Assembly (NCBI GenBank): GCA_029891345.1
Contig: CM056993.1
Span: 223,705,924 to 223,769,923 of the forward strand
From: Dryococelus australis
Lineage: Eukaryota > Arthropoda > Insecta > Phasmatodea > Phasmatidae
Direction of reading: 5' to 3'
Length of the DNA stretch: 64,000 nt
In this document: piece by piece, positions 12,190 through 23,923 of the stretch
Layout: each line of letters starts with the position of its first letter
How positions within the stretch are numbered: the stretch's first letter is position 1
The notes under the pieces: model-generated
The model's database searches: none
Seen by the model: the letters and a program-made list of their open reading frames with translations, nothing else
Told to the model about the DNA's origin: nothing
Position numbers and translations under genes: made by a program

Positions 12190-13870
12190 CCCTTGTGCAC
12201 AGTAGCCTTCACTCGCGGGTTTCACGCCTTCTCGTCCGTACACAACACAAACACTTCGTCTGTCATCTCGCAATCTACCGTCATCGCCCTTCCTCTTCAC
12301 CGAATTCGCCTCACTCGACTTCGTCTGGTTGGCACACTCAGCAAAATACCTTTACCAACAGACTCCCGACCCCCGGGCAGCTCGGTATGAATAGGGTCGT
12401 AGGTCATCTCCCAGAATTTTCTCCAAAAGCCGCATTGTGCCGAGGTTCCTAGTTCCAGAATATTCTTGTACATCTTCCCAAGTTATCAGCTTCACCAGCA
12501 GGGGGAGAAGGGGCTGTGACGCGTGTCACGTAAGCTGTCAATAATTCCCGGCCACCGGGTGACGAGACCTATAGCGGGTCTGCCTGGGTGGAGGGGTGGG
12601 TCGAGGTGGTCACCTCCCACAGAGCCAAGTTCACGCACTTTACCCACGCTCCATGCAGCAGTAGACACGTAACGGTATATTTTTAAGGAACTCTCAATAT
12701 TTTGGCAGAAAGAAACATTTTTGTGTGCCTAAAGACTTTTCTGAATGTTTGTGCAAACATTTAAGAACTTATCGAAGTTTCATTAAAATTAAGTTATAAT
12801 ATTTAAAGTTATTTATATAAAAATTAGGTTAAAGCGCAACACCGTTGGATCTTAAATTTGCGATGAGACTGGCCGCATAGTTTAGCGTGTAATTTGTGCA
12901 TTACAACAATGTGCAGTATCTGACACATAAAATTAAATATTTCCTACAAAGAATGAAAATATCCTAGTCTATTACAAATCACTAATATTTTGTATTTTAC
13001 CCTTGAAAAGTCCACAAAATGAAGATCTTTTATTTCTCCACTCAATTGCAATGAAAAAATAATGAATTGTATTGCAATTCCTTTTTTGCTTTCAGTTATC
13101 TTGTGTATTTTATTTTGGTTCACAATAATACGTTAAAATGCAATGTTATATAGTGACTCCCAAAGATAACCTATATTTTAACTGAGGCAATGCATTCAGT
13201 TATTACAAATGCTAGGATCTGGTGGCATTTTATTACAAGTTCCTTCCATTAAGTAAATATTTTATCAATAATAATAATATATCAGCGTCAGTTTATATGG
13301 TATTGTTTCTCGCGGACCCCGCAGTACCATGTTACATATTATGCTTGCTCCCGGCGCTGGGTAAGCGACCCGCATCGACTCTCCACTCGCCCCAAGCAGA
13401 CACGATCACTGCTCCGTCACCCGGCGGCCAGGGAAATGATTACCAGCAGAGCTAGCTGGCATTACAGCCCCTTCCTTTCCCTGCCGGAAGAGTCGGCCAC
13501 TTGAGAGGATGAGTAGGGATTGTCTGGTAATCATTGCCCTCGGCGTAACCCTGCATGTAGAGAAGATCCTGGACCCAGGCTGCTGTCACTGTAAATACCC
13601 CTCGCAGCCGGAGAGTGGTCAGTTTATGTGGTACCAATCTGGCTGTAGTGCGGTTATCAGGTGAAGTATGGTGTAGCGAGGGTCATCAGCGGAATGGTCT
13701 GACGAAGGCAGAAGATGTGAGACGACGGCGGGCGAGTGTCTGTACGTGGTGTGGGTGGACGAGAGTCCTTGGTACCCGACGGAAAGGAGACTATTGTATT
13801 TGTCGTCCATGGCTCGGCGTACTTTAAAATATTCTGCGCGTGGAATGTGGACTGTATTAAGGTGGAACAT
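12190..13870. other. Two GC-richer blocks, unassigned
   Basis: 12,190-12,660 and 13,300-13,870 are clearly richer in C, G and CpG than their AT-rich surroundings; 12,660-13,300 between them is AT-rich. Short open frames occur on both strands (for example 13,619-13,926 minus), but none shows a known domain. They could be remnants of LTRs or of a retrotransposed transcript. No class can be assigned. Confidence 0.35.
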
Positions 13871-15554
13871 TTTGAATGTGGGATGCTGACTTCATTGTAA
13901 ATATCGGAACTGTCAAACATGGACATACAATTTATAAATTAATTCAATAGGTTTTGATAAACTGTATATTGGCACTGATTTGCGTTATTTGATTGCATTA
14001 ATTTTTGAGGTGATTGTAAATTTTATTGTTTAAATTTATTAATTAGATAGCGAGTGATAAACATTTATCGTGAGATATTAAGTCAAGAGTATTTTCTTTG
14101 TAGTGTTTGTAAATAAATTAGGAACGCATTATTGGCAATTTTATATCATTTATTTCATTAAGGTCACTATTCCTTAAAGAATTTGGTTAAGCTCACTGAA
14201 CTTATTAAAAAATTATCATTACCTCAATAAATGCCATAAAAATTTAATGCACCGTTACGTAACTTTGTTTTACACAAGTTTTTTCAGACATACTTTACTT
14301 CGTCTGTGGGTTTTGTCATAGGTGTGATTTAATGCCAGAAGTATTCTCATTGCCATACACACTAAATAACGCTGTATCAATCAAAATAATACATATTTCA
14401 TACATAAAACATTTTGACGTTTATAAAATAGCGAACAATGCCCTTCCAGAAATGATTGTTGAATTTCTGTTTATTGAGTATAACACAAGTTTTGTAGTTA
14501 AATTTTAGCAGTCATTTCTTTTTACGAAAATAGTTTGTTAGACTTTTTGTAGTTTAAAATATTTTACTACAGCTTGTGTCACTAAATGAATAGCCGTCAC
14601 CAGAAAGTAATTAATCAAATTAATTTTCTATTGTCTCATTTGATAAATAATATTTGCAGTTTGGGAGACTTATAATAAGCTACGATTAGTGGTCTAATAG
14701 AGAACTTCGGTACATACCCTTAAATTGAAGTTATATCTAGAAAGTCACTGGCTTGTGTTTATGGCGATCAACCCATCTGAGCACTTATGAAATCTCGGAA
14801 TGTTTATATCTTTTGATACATAGAGAATTGAAATCTCATAAAGGTAGGTGCACAGTGCATTTTTGGAAAATACCTAAAGGGCATGGGTTGAAACATTCTT
14901 GGTTTTATAAGTTTCTCGCACAGTTTGCACTCCAAATCCCATTTTAAATTGTAGAAAATTTTAACAGGTAGTTTAAGATACATTCAAATGCAGAAAATAT
15001 TACAGTAATGTTACAGTTACTCTTCCTAAAATAAGTAATTTATATATGATTACAATATTCAAGTAAAAAATAAATAAAGACATGTGCCACTTCACGCAAT
15101 CGTTTATGATATATTCACGCATTCACAAAAAAAAAAAAACATTTTTAAGAAATAATAAAAAACGAACTCTTAGCCGACTTAAAAAAAAAATATCTGTTAT
15201 GAATTCATATGTGATTTTAAATACTTTCTTGATCCCCCCCAGACAAAATAACTATAAAAGAAATGTGGAAGAATTGTCAGTATCTTAAACTTATAAACAC
15301 GGGCATAAATGTAAGTATTTGAGGCATCAGTGAAATTTTTGTTTTAACGTCAGTTTAGAAAATTAATCAGTTTCCATTTGTAACTGTTGGAACAGGTTTT
15401 GTTGAATGTCAGCAGGTCCTCATGAAAGTATGCCGGGTACCATTTATAATACATTGTTTTCTGAAGCCGTACATGAAACTAGAAGAATGGGTGCCAATAG
15501 TGCGAGTGCGAAGATACAGTATTGTGCTATCAGGTTGGCTGCAGCGCTAGTCAC
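13871..15554. other. AT-rich stretch downstream of last visible host exon
   Basis: AT-rich DNA with poly-A runs (15,126-15,140; 15,181-15,190). On the minus strand it follows the exon at 15,555-15,698 directly, so it is probably intron or 3' flank of the host gene. I searched for the next phase-0 exon and did not find one. Confidence 0.4.
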
Positions 15555-15698
15555 CTTGTCGAGCAACTTGTCGCTCTCCAGGCGTGCCAGCTGTTCCGCC
15601 CGAAGTAGCAGTGTTTCAGTGTGCAGGTCAACTCCCACTTCTTTGGACATCTCCTCCACATTCAACACTCTGGCCAGCCTCTCCAAGAAGCTCATAAA
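15555..15698 (-). CDS. CCDC170-like coiled-coil gene, exon 5 of those visible
   Basis: 144 bp, exactly 48 codons, phase 0 at both ends. On the minus strand it is preceded by GCTGTTACAG (3' splice site) and followed by GTGACT (5' splice site) after AAG. It encodes FMSFLERLARVLN at the start, then VGVDLHTETLLLRAEQLARL and SDKLLDK at the end. The combination of a FLxRLARxL block, an xELGVDL-like block and RAEQLARLE is the part that most recalls CCDC170, a microtubule-associated coiled-coil protein reported at the Golgi in vertebrates. The exon continues in phase from the one at 19,739-19,939 across a 4,040 bp intron. Coding status is well supported by splice sites, phase and GC content; the family name is from memory. 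Confidence 0.75.
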
Positions 15699-16079
15699 CT
15701 GTAACAGCGTATGTTGGACATTGTACTTAGTTACACTGATAAAGTATTTTATTTGTACATTTTTCAATCACATAAATGGCGGTATACCATAAATGCATGT
15801 TCCAAGTTATTTCTAAATTACCGTCACGAATTGAGGGTTTAATGCTCTAGACTGATAGTACAAACAATATATATGTGAACGACGAATTTTCGTACAGCTG
15901 TAAACAGGTGCTAAAATTAAAGTAAATAGCTTGCAAAGAACAATGTAACACCAAGTAATAAGGTAAATTCTCTGTCATAATGGGGAGAAATAACACTAAA
16001 TTTCGAATTAAGTCCTGTAACTGCAATGAGGAAATATGGCATAACTATGGTATAGTTATGGTACGATAAAAAAAAAAAG

Positions 16080-16350
16080 CCATATAGCATTTTCTCAAGG
16101 TGAAAAAATTGCCGGGGGAGGGGGAATTTCGAGGAGGGGGTGTAGTTTCGAAGGGCGTAACCTCTTGTGAAGGTCCTAACCGGTTTAAAGGGGCATAGAG
16201 GGCTTAGAAAGAAACGAAAACAACAAATTACAACAAAATACGATGGATAATAAGCCATGTGGCTCTTTGCAAAGGCGAGCAAATGTGGGAGGAGGAAACT
16301 TTGAGGGGGATGGGGTAGTTTCTAAGGGCCTAGCCTGCTATGATGTGAGG
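16080..16350. repeat. Two diverged tandem units of about 175 bp
   Basis: The segment around 16,080-16,170 (CATATAGCATTTTCTCAAGG, then GGGGGAGGGGG and GTAGTTTCGAAGGGC) recurs at about 16,255-16,345 (CATGTGGCTCTTTGCAAAGG, then GGGAGGAGG and GTAGTTTCTAAGGGC). Both have the same order of a G-rich run and a GTAGTTTC motif. This is an old local duplication inside the host intron. No coding content was seen. Confidence 0.5.
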
Positions 16351-16442
16351 GAGGGGTAAACAAAAACAGCCTCCCATGGAACCACGAGTGAAATATATGA
16401 ACGTGAGGCCATACATAATTTAGGCAAAATTATAAATGTACC

Positions 16443-16675
16443 TCCCTTGTCCGGCTATCTCCTCCCAGAGAGCCGACCGGGTCACTCCTTGATTTTCACA
16501 TGTGGGGTTCGTGCCGGACTATGCCGTTGGTCAGCAAGTTTTCTCGGGGATATCATGTTTCCCCTGCTCTTTCATTCCGGTGCTGCTCCGTACTCACCTC
16601 AGTCACCCTTATCGGCTCTCAAGACCTCGATGTTAAGAGCCATCTCAATCTCTTCACTCACTCACTCCTCCCAGA
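16443..16675 (+). mobile_element. tRNA-derived SINE, copy C (5' truncated)
   Basis: The head is short or missing. The body is clear: TTTTCACATGTGGGGTTCG, GCCGGACTATGCCGTTGGTC, GTTTTCTCGGGGATATCATG, then ATCGGCTCTCAAGACCTCGA and AAGAGCC, closing with a CACTCACTCACTCC tail. Same family as the other five copies. It lies on the strand opposite to the host gene, inside its intron. Confidence 0.8.
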
Positions 16676-16796
16676 GGGGTGCAGGGAACACATTTGGGGG
16701 AAGGGAGTGGATTGCAAAGTGGAAGTATTGGAGACAGGTGTAGGGGGGTTGGCTTACCTTCCTCCTTTTGGTTTGTCCACAGCAGTTCCCCAGAAC

Positions 16797-17760
16797 AGAA
16801 TTTTTGGTAAACACGAACCTTTATTGTAAGGCACCTCCCCCCCCCCGAAGTGTTGGGAGGGGGTCAGCAACCATAACTGACAACTGACCCCTTTCCCCAT
16901 GGGGAACTATAAATCTCCACTAAGCCGCTTCCCTCCTCCTCATCGTTTTCGCGTAAAACATTTAACGGGGCAAAGGTTCGTTCTTCTAAATTGTGAGGCC
17001 CTTTAAATACCTACCCTCCCCCCCCCGTAAATGATGGGATGGTGGGTTCGCGAACCATAATTTGCACCTCTCCCATCGGGGTACTGTCGATCCCCCCTAT
17101 GCCCGTTATCCCCTTCCTCGGCATTTTCGTATACACCATTTAACCGTGCAAAGTTTCGTACTTGAATGTAGATTAGATCAGGGGATGGACCCGGCGGGCT
17201 AAGCCACCGTCGCTGAAGCAGGTAATCATACGAAATAATAGTTATTTTACATTGTTGCATGGGAACTCCTGCATGTGCTGACTTGCGCCTATCGGTGTTC
17301 GCTCGCACATCTCGATCTGCAGTTGCAATGTGAATATTGTATTTATGGTACAGTGTTGTATGGGAATGCTCGCACATCCCATCCTGGGAATATTGTATTT
17401 ATGGTACAGTGTTGTATGGCAATGCCGGCACGTGCTCGCTCTAGTATAATGGTGCTCGCTCGCACCTTCCGAGATTGCTTAAGCCTCAAGACTTAAGGGT
17501 ATGCCACAAATGGGTATATGAAATTGTGTATCATAATTATGGTACATCCGAACTCAACTTTTATGGTATACACGAACATTAATCCTGGGACATAAAAATC
17601 CCTGCCCACGAAATGTAGGGGAGTAGGGTCGGCCACCATAACTCGCCCCCTTCTCCATGGGGCACTATCGATCCCCCTAGGTCCATCCCCCTCCGCCGTC
17701 AATATTTGGGCGTAAAGCGTTAGAAGCTGCGAACTTTCATTCTTGATTAATAGTATAGAT
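16797..17760. repeat. Three diverged ~190-bp units with C-rich centres
   Basis: Units at about 16,797-16,985, 16,977-17,172 and 17,560-17,760 share an order: a CACGAACCTTTAT-like start, a C-run near the middle, an ACCATAACT/ACCATAATT block, CCCCATGGGGAACTAT or a close variant, and an AGTTTCGT-like end. Between units two and three, a 31-base string starting GAATATTGTATTTATGG occurs twice (17,332 and 17,389), a recent-looking 57-bp tandem duplication. No genes were seen. Confidence 0.55.
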
Positions 17761-17910
17761 CCTCAACAGTGTGACGAATGTGACAAACCACTGAACCAAA
17801 CACAAGTCCAAAATGTTTAGTGTACTGCATTGAGGGTGTTTCAATCAACAAAATACTTATTTCATATGGTCAAATAAATAATATGCTGCTCTTACAAAAT
17901 ATATTACTAC

Positions 17911-19243
17911 AAGAGTCAATAAGTTTGTGAACTAGCACTCCGAGTCTGCCACACACCATGGCGACAGTTAGTAAGTTCGTGGACTGGCCGCATATTGTCG
18001 CTGTGGTGCATTACAGTAGGTAAGTTGCACCATGGACAGTTGCGTGCATACAGTACAGTGTAAGCAGAACTATGGCCCCATGTTTGAAAAGTAGTTGAAT
18101 GCTAGCGGCGGAATACGATAACATCGCAATTTGAGCAACGGACAAACATCAAGTTAGGCTAAATGTTAGGCAAATCTGCTGGTGAAATGATTCAGATTAT
18201 GAAACACGAATACTGTGACAACTCCATGGGCTGCAATGTTGTATTCAAGTAGCATCAACGCTTTGCACAGGGGAGGCAGAGTTTGGAGCGTGATGAGCTT
18301 ATTGGTCAGTTACGAAAGAGCTGTTTTGACCGCAAGTACTAAGGAAGTTGCAACAACAGTACATGCCAACGTCATGCAAACAGTAAACTTTCTTACAACA
18401 GCAGTGGAAATTAGCAATGGGACGTGCTACAAAATTCTGTCTGATGACCTGAACATGTCGCGTTTTACACAGCAAGGTGTGCCACGCACACTCATTCAAG
18501 ACCAGCGTGACTTTCACATGACCATTTGAGGTGATCTGATCAGCAGCGGTGGGGTGTTTGCCAACCGGATCAAAACCAGATCACAACCGGATCACAACCG
18601 GGGACGAAACACTGTTTTTTTTTATGATCTGAAACTGAAGTCACAACCAACAACATGGAGATTGCCATCATCTCCATGCCAGAATAGTAACTGTAACTAG
18701 AAAGGCCAAAAGGCAAGTTGATGCTTGAACTATTCTTTGACTCATTGCGCACTGTTTGCATGGAATTAAACCCACAAGGAGGAAATGTAAACAGTAACTT
18801 CTATGTGGAGATTATTCACTGTCTACGCGATGCAATTTGTCGTAAGAGCCCTGAACTGTGGCGTAGGAAGAACTGACTGGCGTAACACGACAATGGTCCT
18901 ACACACCATTCTGTGCTTGTCCACAAAGATCTGACATGGCAACAGGGCACCATGTTGCCACCCTTTCTATATGCGTGTCATCTAACTCCATGATTTTTTT
19001 TTCTCTTTTCCCACTTGAAAGCACAGCTACATGGACGAGGAGATAATCACTGCCACAAGAGAAGTCATAAATTGTCTTAATACCAGTATCTTTCAGCAGT
19101 GTTCCCTAAAGTTATGAAATGATGGCAGACACGCATAGTGGCCAACAGAAACTATTTTGTGGGATGGTGTGCATCTATGTAAGTGGACACAGTGATGCGT
19201 GACTGCATTCACACGGAGTACCAGTCCACGAACTCATTGTCTG
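17911..19243 (+). mobile_element. mariner element, broken transposase
   Basis: The left end (GTCAATAAGTTTGTGAACTA, near 17,914) and the inverted right end (ACAATGAGTTCGTGGACTGG, reading back from about 19,240) match as terminal repeats. A third similar string lies just inside the left end at 17,965-17,990. The transposase is recognisable in pieces: GTCYKILSDDLNMSRFTQ and GVPRTLIQDQRD (18,420-18,520), then GDLISS, then strings equivalent to the target-recognition block. Near 18,890 HDNGPTHHSV carries the second catalytic aspartate. Near 18,990-19,040 a decayed FFFSFP-like string stands where the last aspartate block should be. Frameshifts and stops show it is dead. It lies in the host intron between exons 4 and 5. 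Confidence 0.8.
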
Positions 19244-19738
19244 TACTAAGTATTCATGACTAATCAAAATTTGAAATGGAATTTAATTGATGTAGTTAAT
19301 CTTACAAACTATACATTTGTGTGAACGACCTCCATTTACATGTGAACGAAGTAATACTGACAACCAAATATTTAGTTATTAGTTTGGACATGTACATCCA
19401 AATAAAGTCATCTGAGGTACTTTTGTACCGATTCAGGGTAACATTGCACCACACTTTTTCATCTAAGACGAATGCATTACAGCAGCCAACTTGATGTATA
19501 GTCAATGGTTAGCAATTCTTATTTATAATCAACAAAGTGAAATGCAAGGATTCTTTGAGCTTTCGTCTAAAATTGAATTAGGTAGGTATTAGAAAGTTAC
19601 TCTGGCTGGTACAAAGTAATCCAACATGGCTATATTTCGTTCAAAGCGTACAAGGTTTTCTCTCAGTGCAGGGCTGAAAGAGTGCAAGCGCGCAGTGCTG
19701 AAGACGGAATGACGCAAGGTGACTACAGGCAAGCTCAC

Positions 19739-19939
19739 TATGTTCTTGTCTCTCCTGAGGGAGTCCCTGGACACCTCGAGGGACGATAGCTCTGACTCGG
19801 CCTTGTATAGCCGAGACTCGAGTACGATCTTCTCCTCCTGCAGCCTGCGAGCCTGCTCTCCTGCGTGGTCCGACATCTCGTTCTGTCTGCTGAGCTGCTG
19901 CACCAGCACCAGCACCTTCTCCTGCAGCTCGTCTATGTG
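19739..19939 (-). CDS. CCDC170-like coiled-coil gene, exon 4 of those visible
   Basis: 201 bp, exactly 67 codons if the 3' splice site after GATGCACAG is used. This choice gives phase 0, matching both the end of the exon at 22,716 and the start of the one at 15,698. Two other AG sites about 44 bp further upstream keep the frame open but would create a phase clash. The 5' splice site is ATA|GTGAGC. The translation is a heptad-rich coiled coil: HIDELQEKVLVLVQQLSRQN, then EEKIVLESRLYKAESEL, then LEVSRDSLRRDKNI. It is GC-richer than its surroundings, as expected for coding DNA. It lies 2,776 bp after exon 3 and 4,040 bp before exon 5 on the minus strand. Confidence 0.8.
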
Positions 19940-20519
19940 CTGTGCATCGAGGACCAGCGAGTCAGGCAATGCCACCACATGCGCTGCTCACAAACATTAT
20001 ATAATAAATACATATCAGAAAAACACTTCAACTTTTCTTAGCGAGTAGTGTTTCGTTTCTCACATGGTTTTCAAATTGCACTCTGAAAAGTCAGAAAAAG
20101 TGGGATATTCGAGTCCCCATTAACTACAAAGCAGCATTCATAAAGCGACTGACATCTGTGCAAGTTCAAATATATGTTTGCACTGTGTAGTTGGCGGGTG
20201 CAACTTTGCAGCAGATAACATTGTAATTCAGTACTGGGGTTTCCATCCCCACGATACAGATCTATGTGTGTTCACCAGACTCAATAACACCACCACTAGA
20301 CACTTGGCGACTGTAAACGTGTAGGTTTCACTAGTGATTAGTGTTCTGAATTGATTTGGGAAGAAGGAAGAGTACTCAGCTGGATAAAACCTTATGAGTT
20401 CATGGAACTCGTGTGTCCACGAGGGACTATACTGGCTCTTAGTGGCTCTGTAATAATATGGAGTGTGTTTTGATGAGAAACATAACGACCCATTTTATGT
20501 TAAAAAAATGTTGTTATCA

Positions 20520-20725
20520 GTGAACACAAGTACATGTCCTCCTGTTATGCGTTGTTTCCGATCTTTTTAGCCTCTTCCAACGGGATAATATGCCATCTCA
20601 AACGTCCAGTGCCACCAAATGATGGTTTGAAGGGACAATTAGCCGAATTTTGGCTCATGCCAAGGCTCCCTGGTTCAACTGAATTGAACATTAACAAGCA
20701 TACCTACGCGACTCTCCAATGTGCT
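20520..20725 (+). pseudogene. Tc1-like transposase fragment (second and third catalytic blocks)
   Basis: One frame reads LFQRDNMPSQTSSATK, a stop, WFEGTISRILA, then a degraded segment ending in IEH. This is the order seen at the C-terminal half of Tc1-type transposases (FQQDN with the second aspartate, a WF..N linker, then SPDLNPIEH). The N-terminal half and inverted ends were not found. The motifs are short, so the call is moderate. It sits in the host intron between exons 3 and 4. Confidence 0.5.
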
Positions 20726-20759
20726 GTTAAATGTGCAGTACTTCTACTCCGGTAATATA

Positions 20760-22715
20760 TAATTGTGAATAATAATTGAGGAGGCATTGTTTACAGACCA
20801 GTTCAGAGAGCTCATGACATCAATGCCCTATATTTTTTACGTAATCCTACGATCCAAGGAGAGGTCTTTGTTGTATTAGTAAGGTATTCCAATTTTTCTA
20901 TTCTTCGGTGTATTTGTATGTTACTATCATCAACTTTATTCAACATCGTCATGTTATTAAAGTGATTTTAAATCCCATGAACATATTATGTTTACGAGAT
21001 AAAGTTATGTTACCAGAGTTCTACTCGTTTCGTTAATGACCAGTAGAAGTGCCAACGTAAAAAAAATGCTATATGACAGTCTTTAGTAGGGAAACTGGCA
21101 AAACATTTTTGTAATAAACAAGTACACATCAAGGCTGGTATGTTCCGTTATGACTAGGTGACAAAAGCATGGTATGTTATACTGGTTCATAGCATATGCC
21201 AGCTAGTATGATGGATTGCGTGCAAGCTAGAATGTAAAGCAGTAATATGTAGTACCGTCGCAAGTCATTACATTTCTATGACGAGGTGGTAAAACTAGTG
21301 ATGGGTTATTATACACTACGAGCTTAACTCAGAATCTATATAAAAATTTAGCACCAAGTAATTCAGCACCTACTACAAATGGTAACTACCAACAGAGTGA
21401 ACACTACATCATAAACCCAATATACTGGTAACTGATAAAATTGGTAGAATTTGTATTAGTTAGACAGTACCCAATGTTTACTGTAAATATATTTACCCAT
21501 ACTTAACACTTGTTATAGGCCTAATCTCAGAGGATTGTGTGACCTATTTTGAAATAGACGATGAAAATGATAATCGCGTCTATTAGTTAATGGTCTTAAT
21601 GCGTCTAGAGTTTAACTAATTGGTTCACTTAGGTGTGCTAGTACCAAAGGTTTGCCCTCACACTTCATATTTGGCAGGCAAGCCGGCATCCTATAAACTA
21701 GTTTCCCATTTGTTTTCGTAAATTATGACGCGGCGTCTTCCCGTCATATTACTTCAGCATGGAGTTAATTGTAAATATATAAATAGTTTCGAAGCTATGA
21801 GAAGAGGAGTATGGAGTGATGTCAATGCAATATAACAGTTGACGTCACACAGTATAGAGAGCAGAGTGATCAGATAATTGCAACGTGATCACACTCCGAA
21901 CACATGCTTCATACTTTAAAGTCTATTCACGGTTTCTTTACACTTTTTGAATCAAACCTTTGAGCAATCACGTCATTTATGAAATGTTGGGTTGTTTCCT
22001 AAACATACCTGTTTGTATTACAGGCGTTTCATACGCATGTTAACACAAGTTAAACTTTTATTTATTTATATTAAAAAAAATATACTATTTAATCTAAAAT
22101 TAAAATGAATTGAACGCTTTGAATGTCGGCGTGTTGTTATTGTATATTAATAAATAATTCTTATGAAATATATTATTAAGCTGAGTGTCCACGAATGTGG
22201 TATGTAGTCCCATTGGTGTAATTTTCTAGACTCGGTTAAGTCGTTACATAGAGTTCAGATTTGTTTGAACGAGGCGGAGGAATACTCTTGAAGTAGAACT
22301 TTAGCAGGGCTTCAGAAAAGTTGGCAATTTTACCACGAATGGATTATACAATTTCGTATGTGATGCCCTGACCACAAACACTAGCGTTTAGCTTTATATA
22401 CCGTGTTATATTATAATAACTGACTTTCGAGTTTCATGACTGAATAGATCGTTCATTTCACAAAGCCTAAAGACAGTTCGAAGAACTGAAAATGGAACAT
22501 TGTGTTACACATCAGCAAATGTTGAGCCATTTTTAACAATAATGCCTATCGCAGAATAATTGCACCTGCGATATGGTCAATATCTGTGCTATAAAATTAT
22601 ATGTCACCGTCATTATTTCAGCTACCGCAACTATGATTATGAAGACAGAACTTGTAACTTGCAAGAAAGATGTCGTAAGTTCGAGCTAACATTGCTCATG
22701 CATGGTGTTACTTAC
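20760..22715. other. Intron sequence, AT-rich, nothing recognised
   Basis: Part of the intron between exons 3 and 4 of the host gene. It has no tandem repeat, tRNA-like sequence or coding block that I can support. Poly-A and TTTATTTATA runs occur near 22,060-22,110. Confidence 0.5.
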
Positions 22716-22888
22716 TGTGGTTTTATCCTTGTTGCCTTCAAGCACTTCTTTAATCCTCTCTTTGATACTCGTATCATGGGATTCAACAAACCTCGTTGGT
22801 GAGCTGAGTTGAATGGCTAACGATTCGAGAAGATGTCGCAAATCATTCTGCACTTCTTGTAGTTTCTCTTCCTTTATATTTAAATCCT
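22716..22888 (-). CDS. CCDC170-like coiled-coil gene, exon 3 of those visible
   Basis: 173 bp: two bases completing a codon, then 57 codons. The 3' splice site is TTGTATTGCAG and the 5' splice site is ACA|GTAAGT, both close to consensus. The two leading bases (AG) join the single G left by the exon at 30,669 to make GAG (Glu), so the frame is kept across a 7,780 bp intron. The translation starts DLNIKEEKLQEVQNDLRHLL, continues ESLAIQLSSPTRFVESHD, and ends KERIKEVLEGNKDKTT. The middle breaks the heptad pattern and may form a small conserved non-coiled segment typical of this family. Strong as an exon; the family name is from memory. Confidence 0.85.
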
Positions 22889-23923
22889 CTGCAATACAAC
22901 ATATGTATAATGTAAGATGATTTCGATTTCAGTTGATATACAATCACTTATTTTTTGGAGTAAATAATTAAAAAATAGGGAAAACGTTGATTTAAAAAAT
23001 TCATAAATGTAATATAGTCCACACGAACGCTTAAATATGTAAAATACTTCACACTGAATACATACCAAAATACATTTACATGCACGTGCATCGAAAGCGA
23101 TAGTATTAAGAATGTTAAGCATTGCTTGAAGAATCTTCCACGGCATTATTGATAACTTCAATCACAATATTTATACACTCCATTGAAACTATTTCGGCTG
23201 GAAGTAATAAGCAAAATGTTTAAGATCTTCACAAGTTGATGTTCATATAAACCATAATATGTGGAATGATTCAGATTTATATTTTCCGCTCAAAATTGAA
23301 ATTAGCTGAAATAGTATAGATTGGGGAGTTCTGGAACCAGGATTCAGGGTGTAGAAGTTATTTGGCCAAGTGTTCATACTTTCTCCTTCCATGTAGATGT
23401 CAGCCAAGCTGGAAACATGTGATCTTGGCATCAGACAACCTTAAGTGTGACCATCGGACATTAAACCAAACATTTCGAGAAAAAATTTTTTTTTAGTAAT
23501 TTGAAGAATACTCTTTCTTATGCTGATATATTCCAGCCTAACTGATTAACACACCGCTACAATTGATAACTGAAAGTATGTGTATGTGCTTATAAGTTAT
23601 TAGGACAGAAATTAGTTACAATGCATGTTTAAGGTGGTAGTAACTTGAGGCTCCAGCAAATATAGAACATGAAGATGATAGTGTGGTGTGCTGAGCCACT
23701 TACACAGAGCCAAGAGGTAGTACAATGACTTCACTTGTGTATGTTTTATTTGCAATGTGGTCCAATATGTGTTGTATCATGCTTTGGAGTGATTAGTATC
23801 CTAAGGAAGTACCTAGGGTAGTGTGGGCGTTGCGTTTGCTTAATTTTTGTTCCAGGTAATATCAGTTACGAAATAATCCTACCACAGACAAAGTCCAGTT
23901 GGCCGCAGGTCTGGTCCAGTCCA
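22889..23923. other. Intron sequence before the minisatellite
   Basis: AT-rich intron DNA with a long T run at 23,488-23,496. No gene or element was recognised. Confidence 0.5.

Noticed and set aside
13615-13926. Possible small genes in the GC-rich block
   Set aside because: Open frames of 70-90 codons occur on both strands over the same bases, as expected from GC-rich DNA with few stops; no motif seen.
16447-16829. Plus-strand open frames of about 100 codons
   Set aside because: They translate SINE copy C and the following C-rich repeat.
19940-19989. Earlier acceptors for the exon at 19,739-19,939
   Set aside because: AG sites at 19,984 and 19,987 keep the frame open but give a phase that does not fit the preceding exon; the acceptor at 19,940 gives phase 0.
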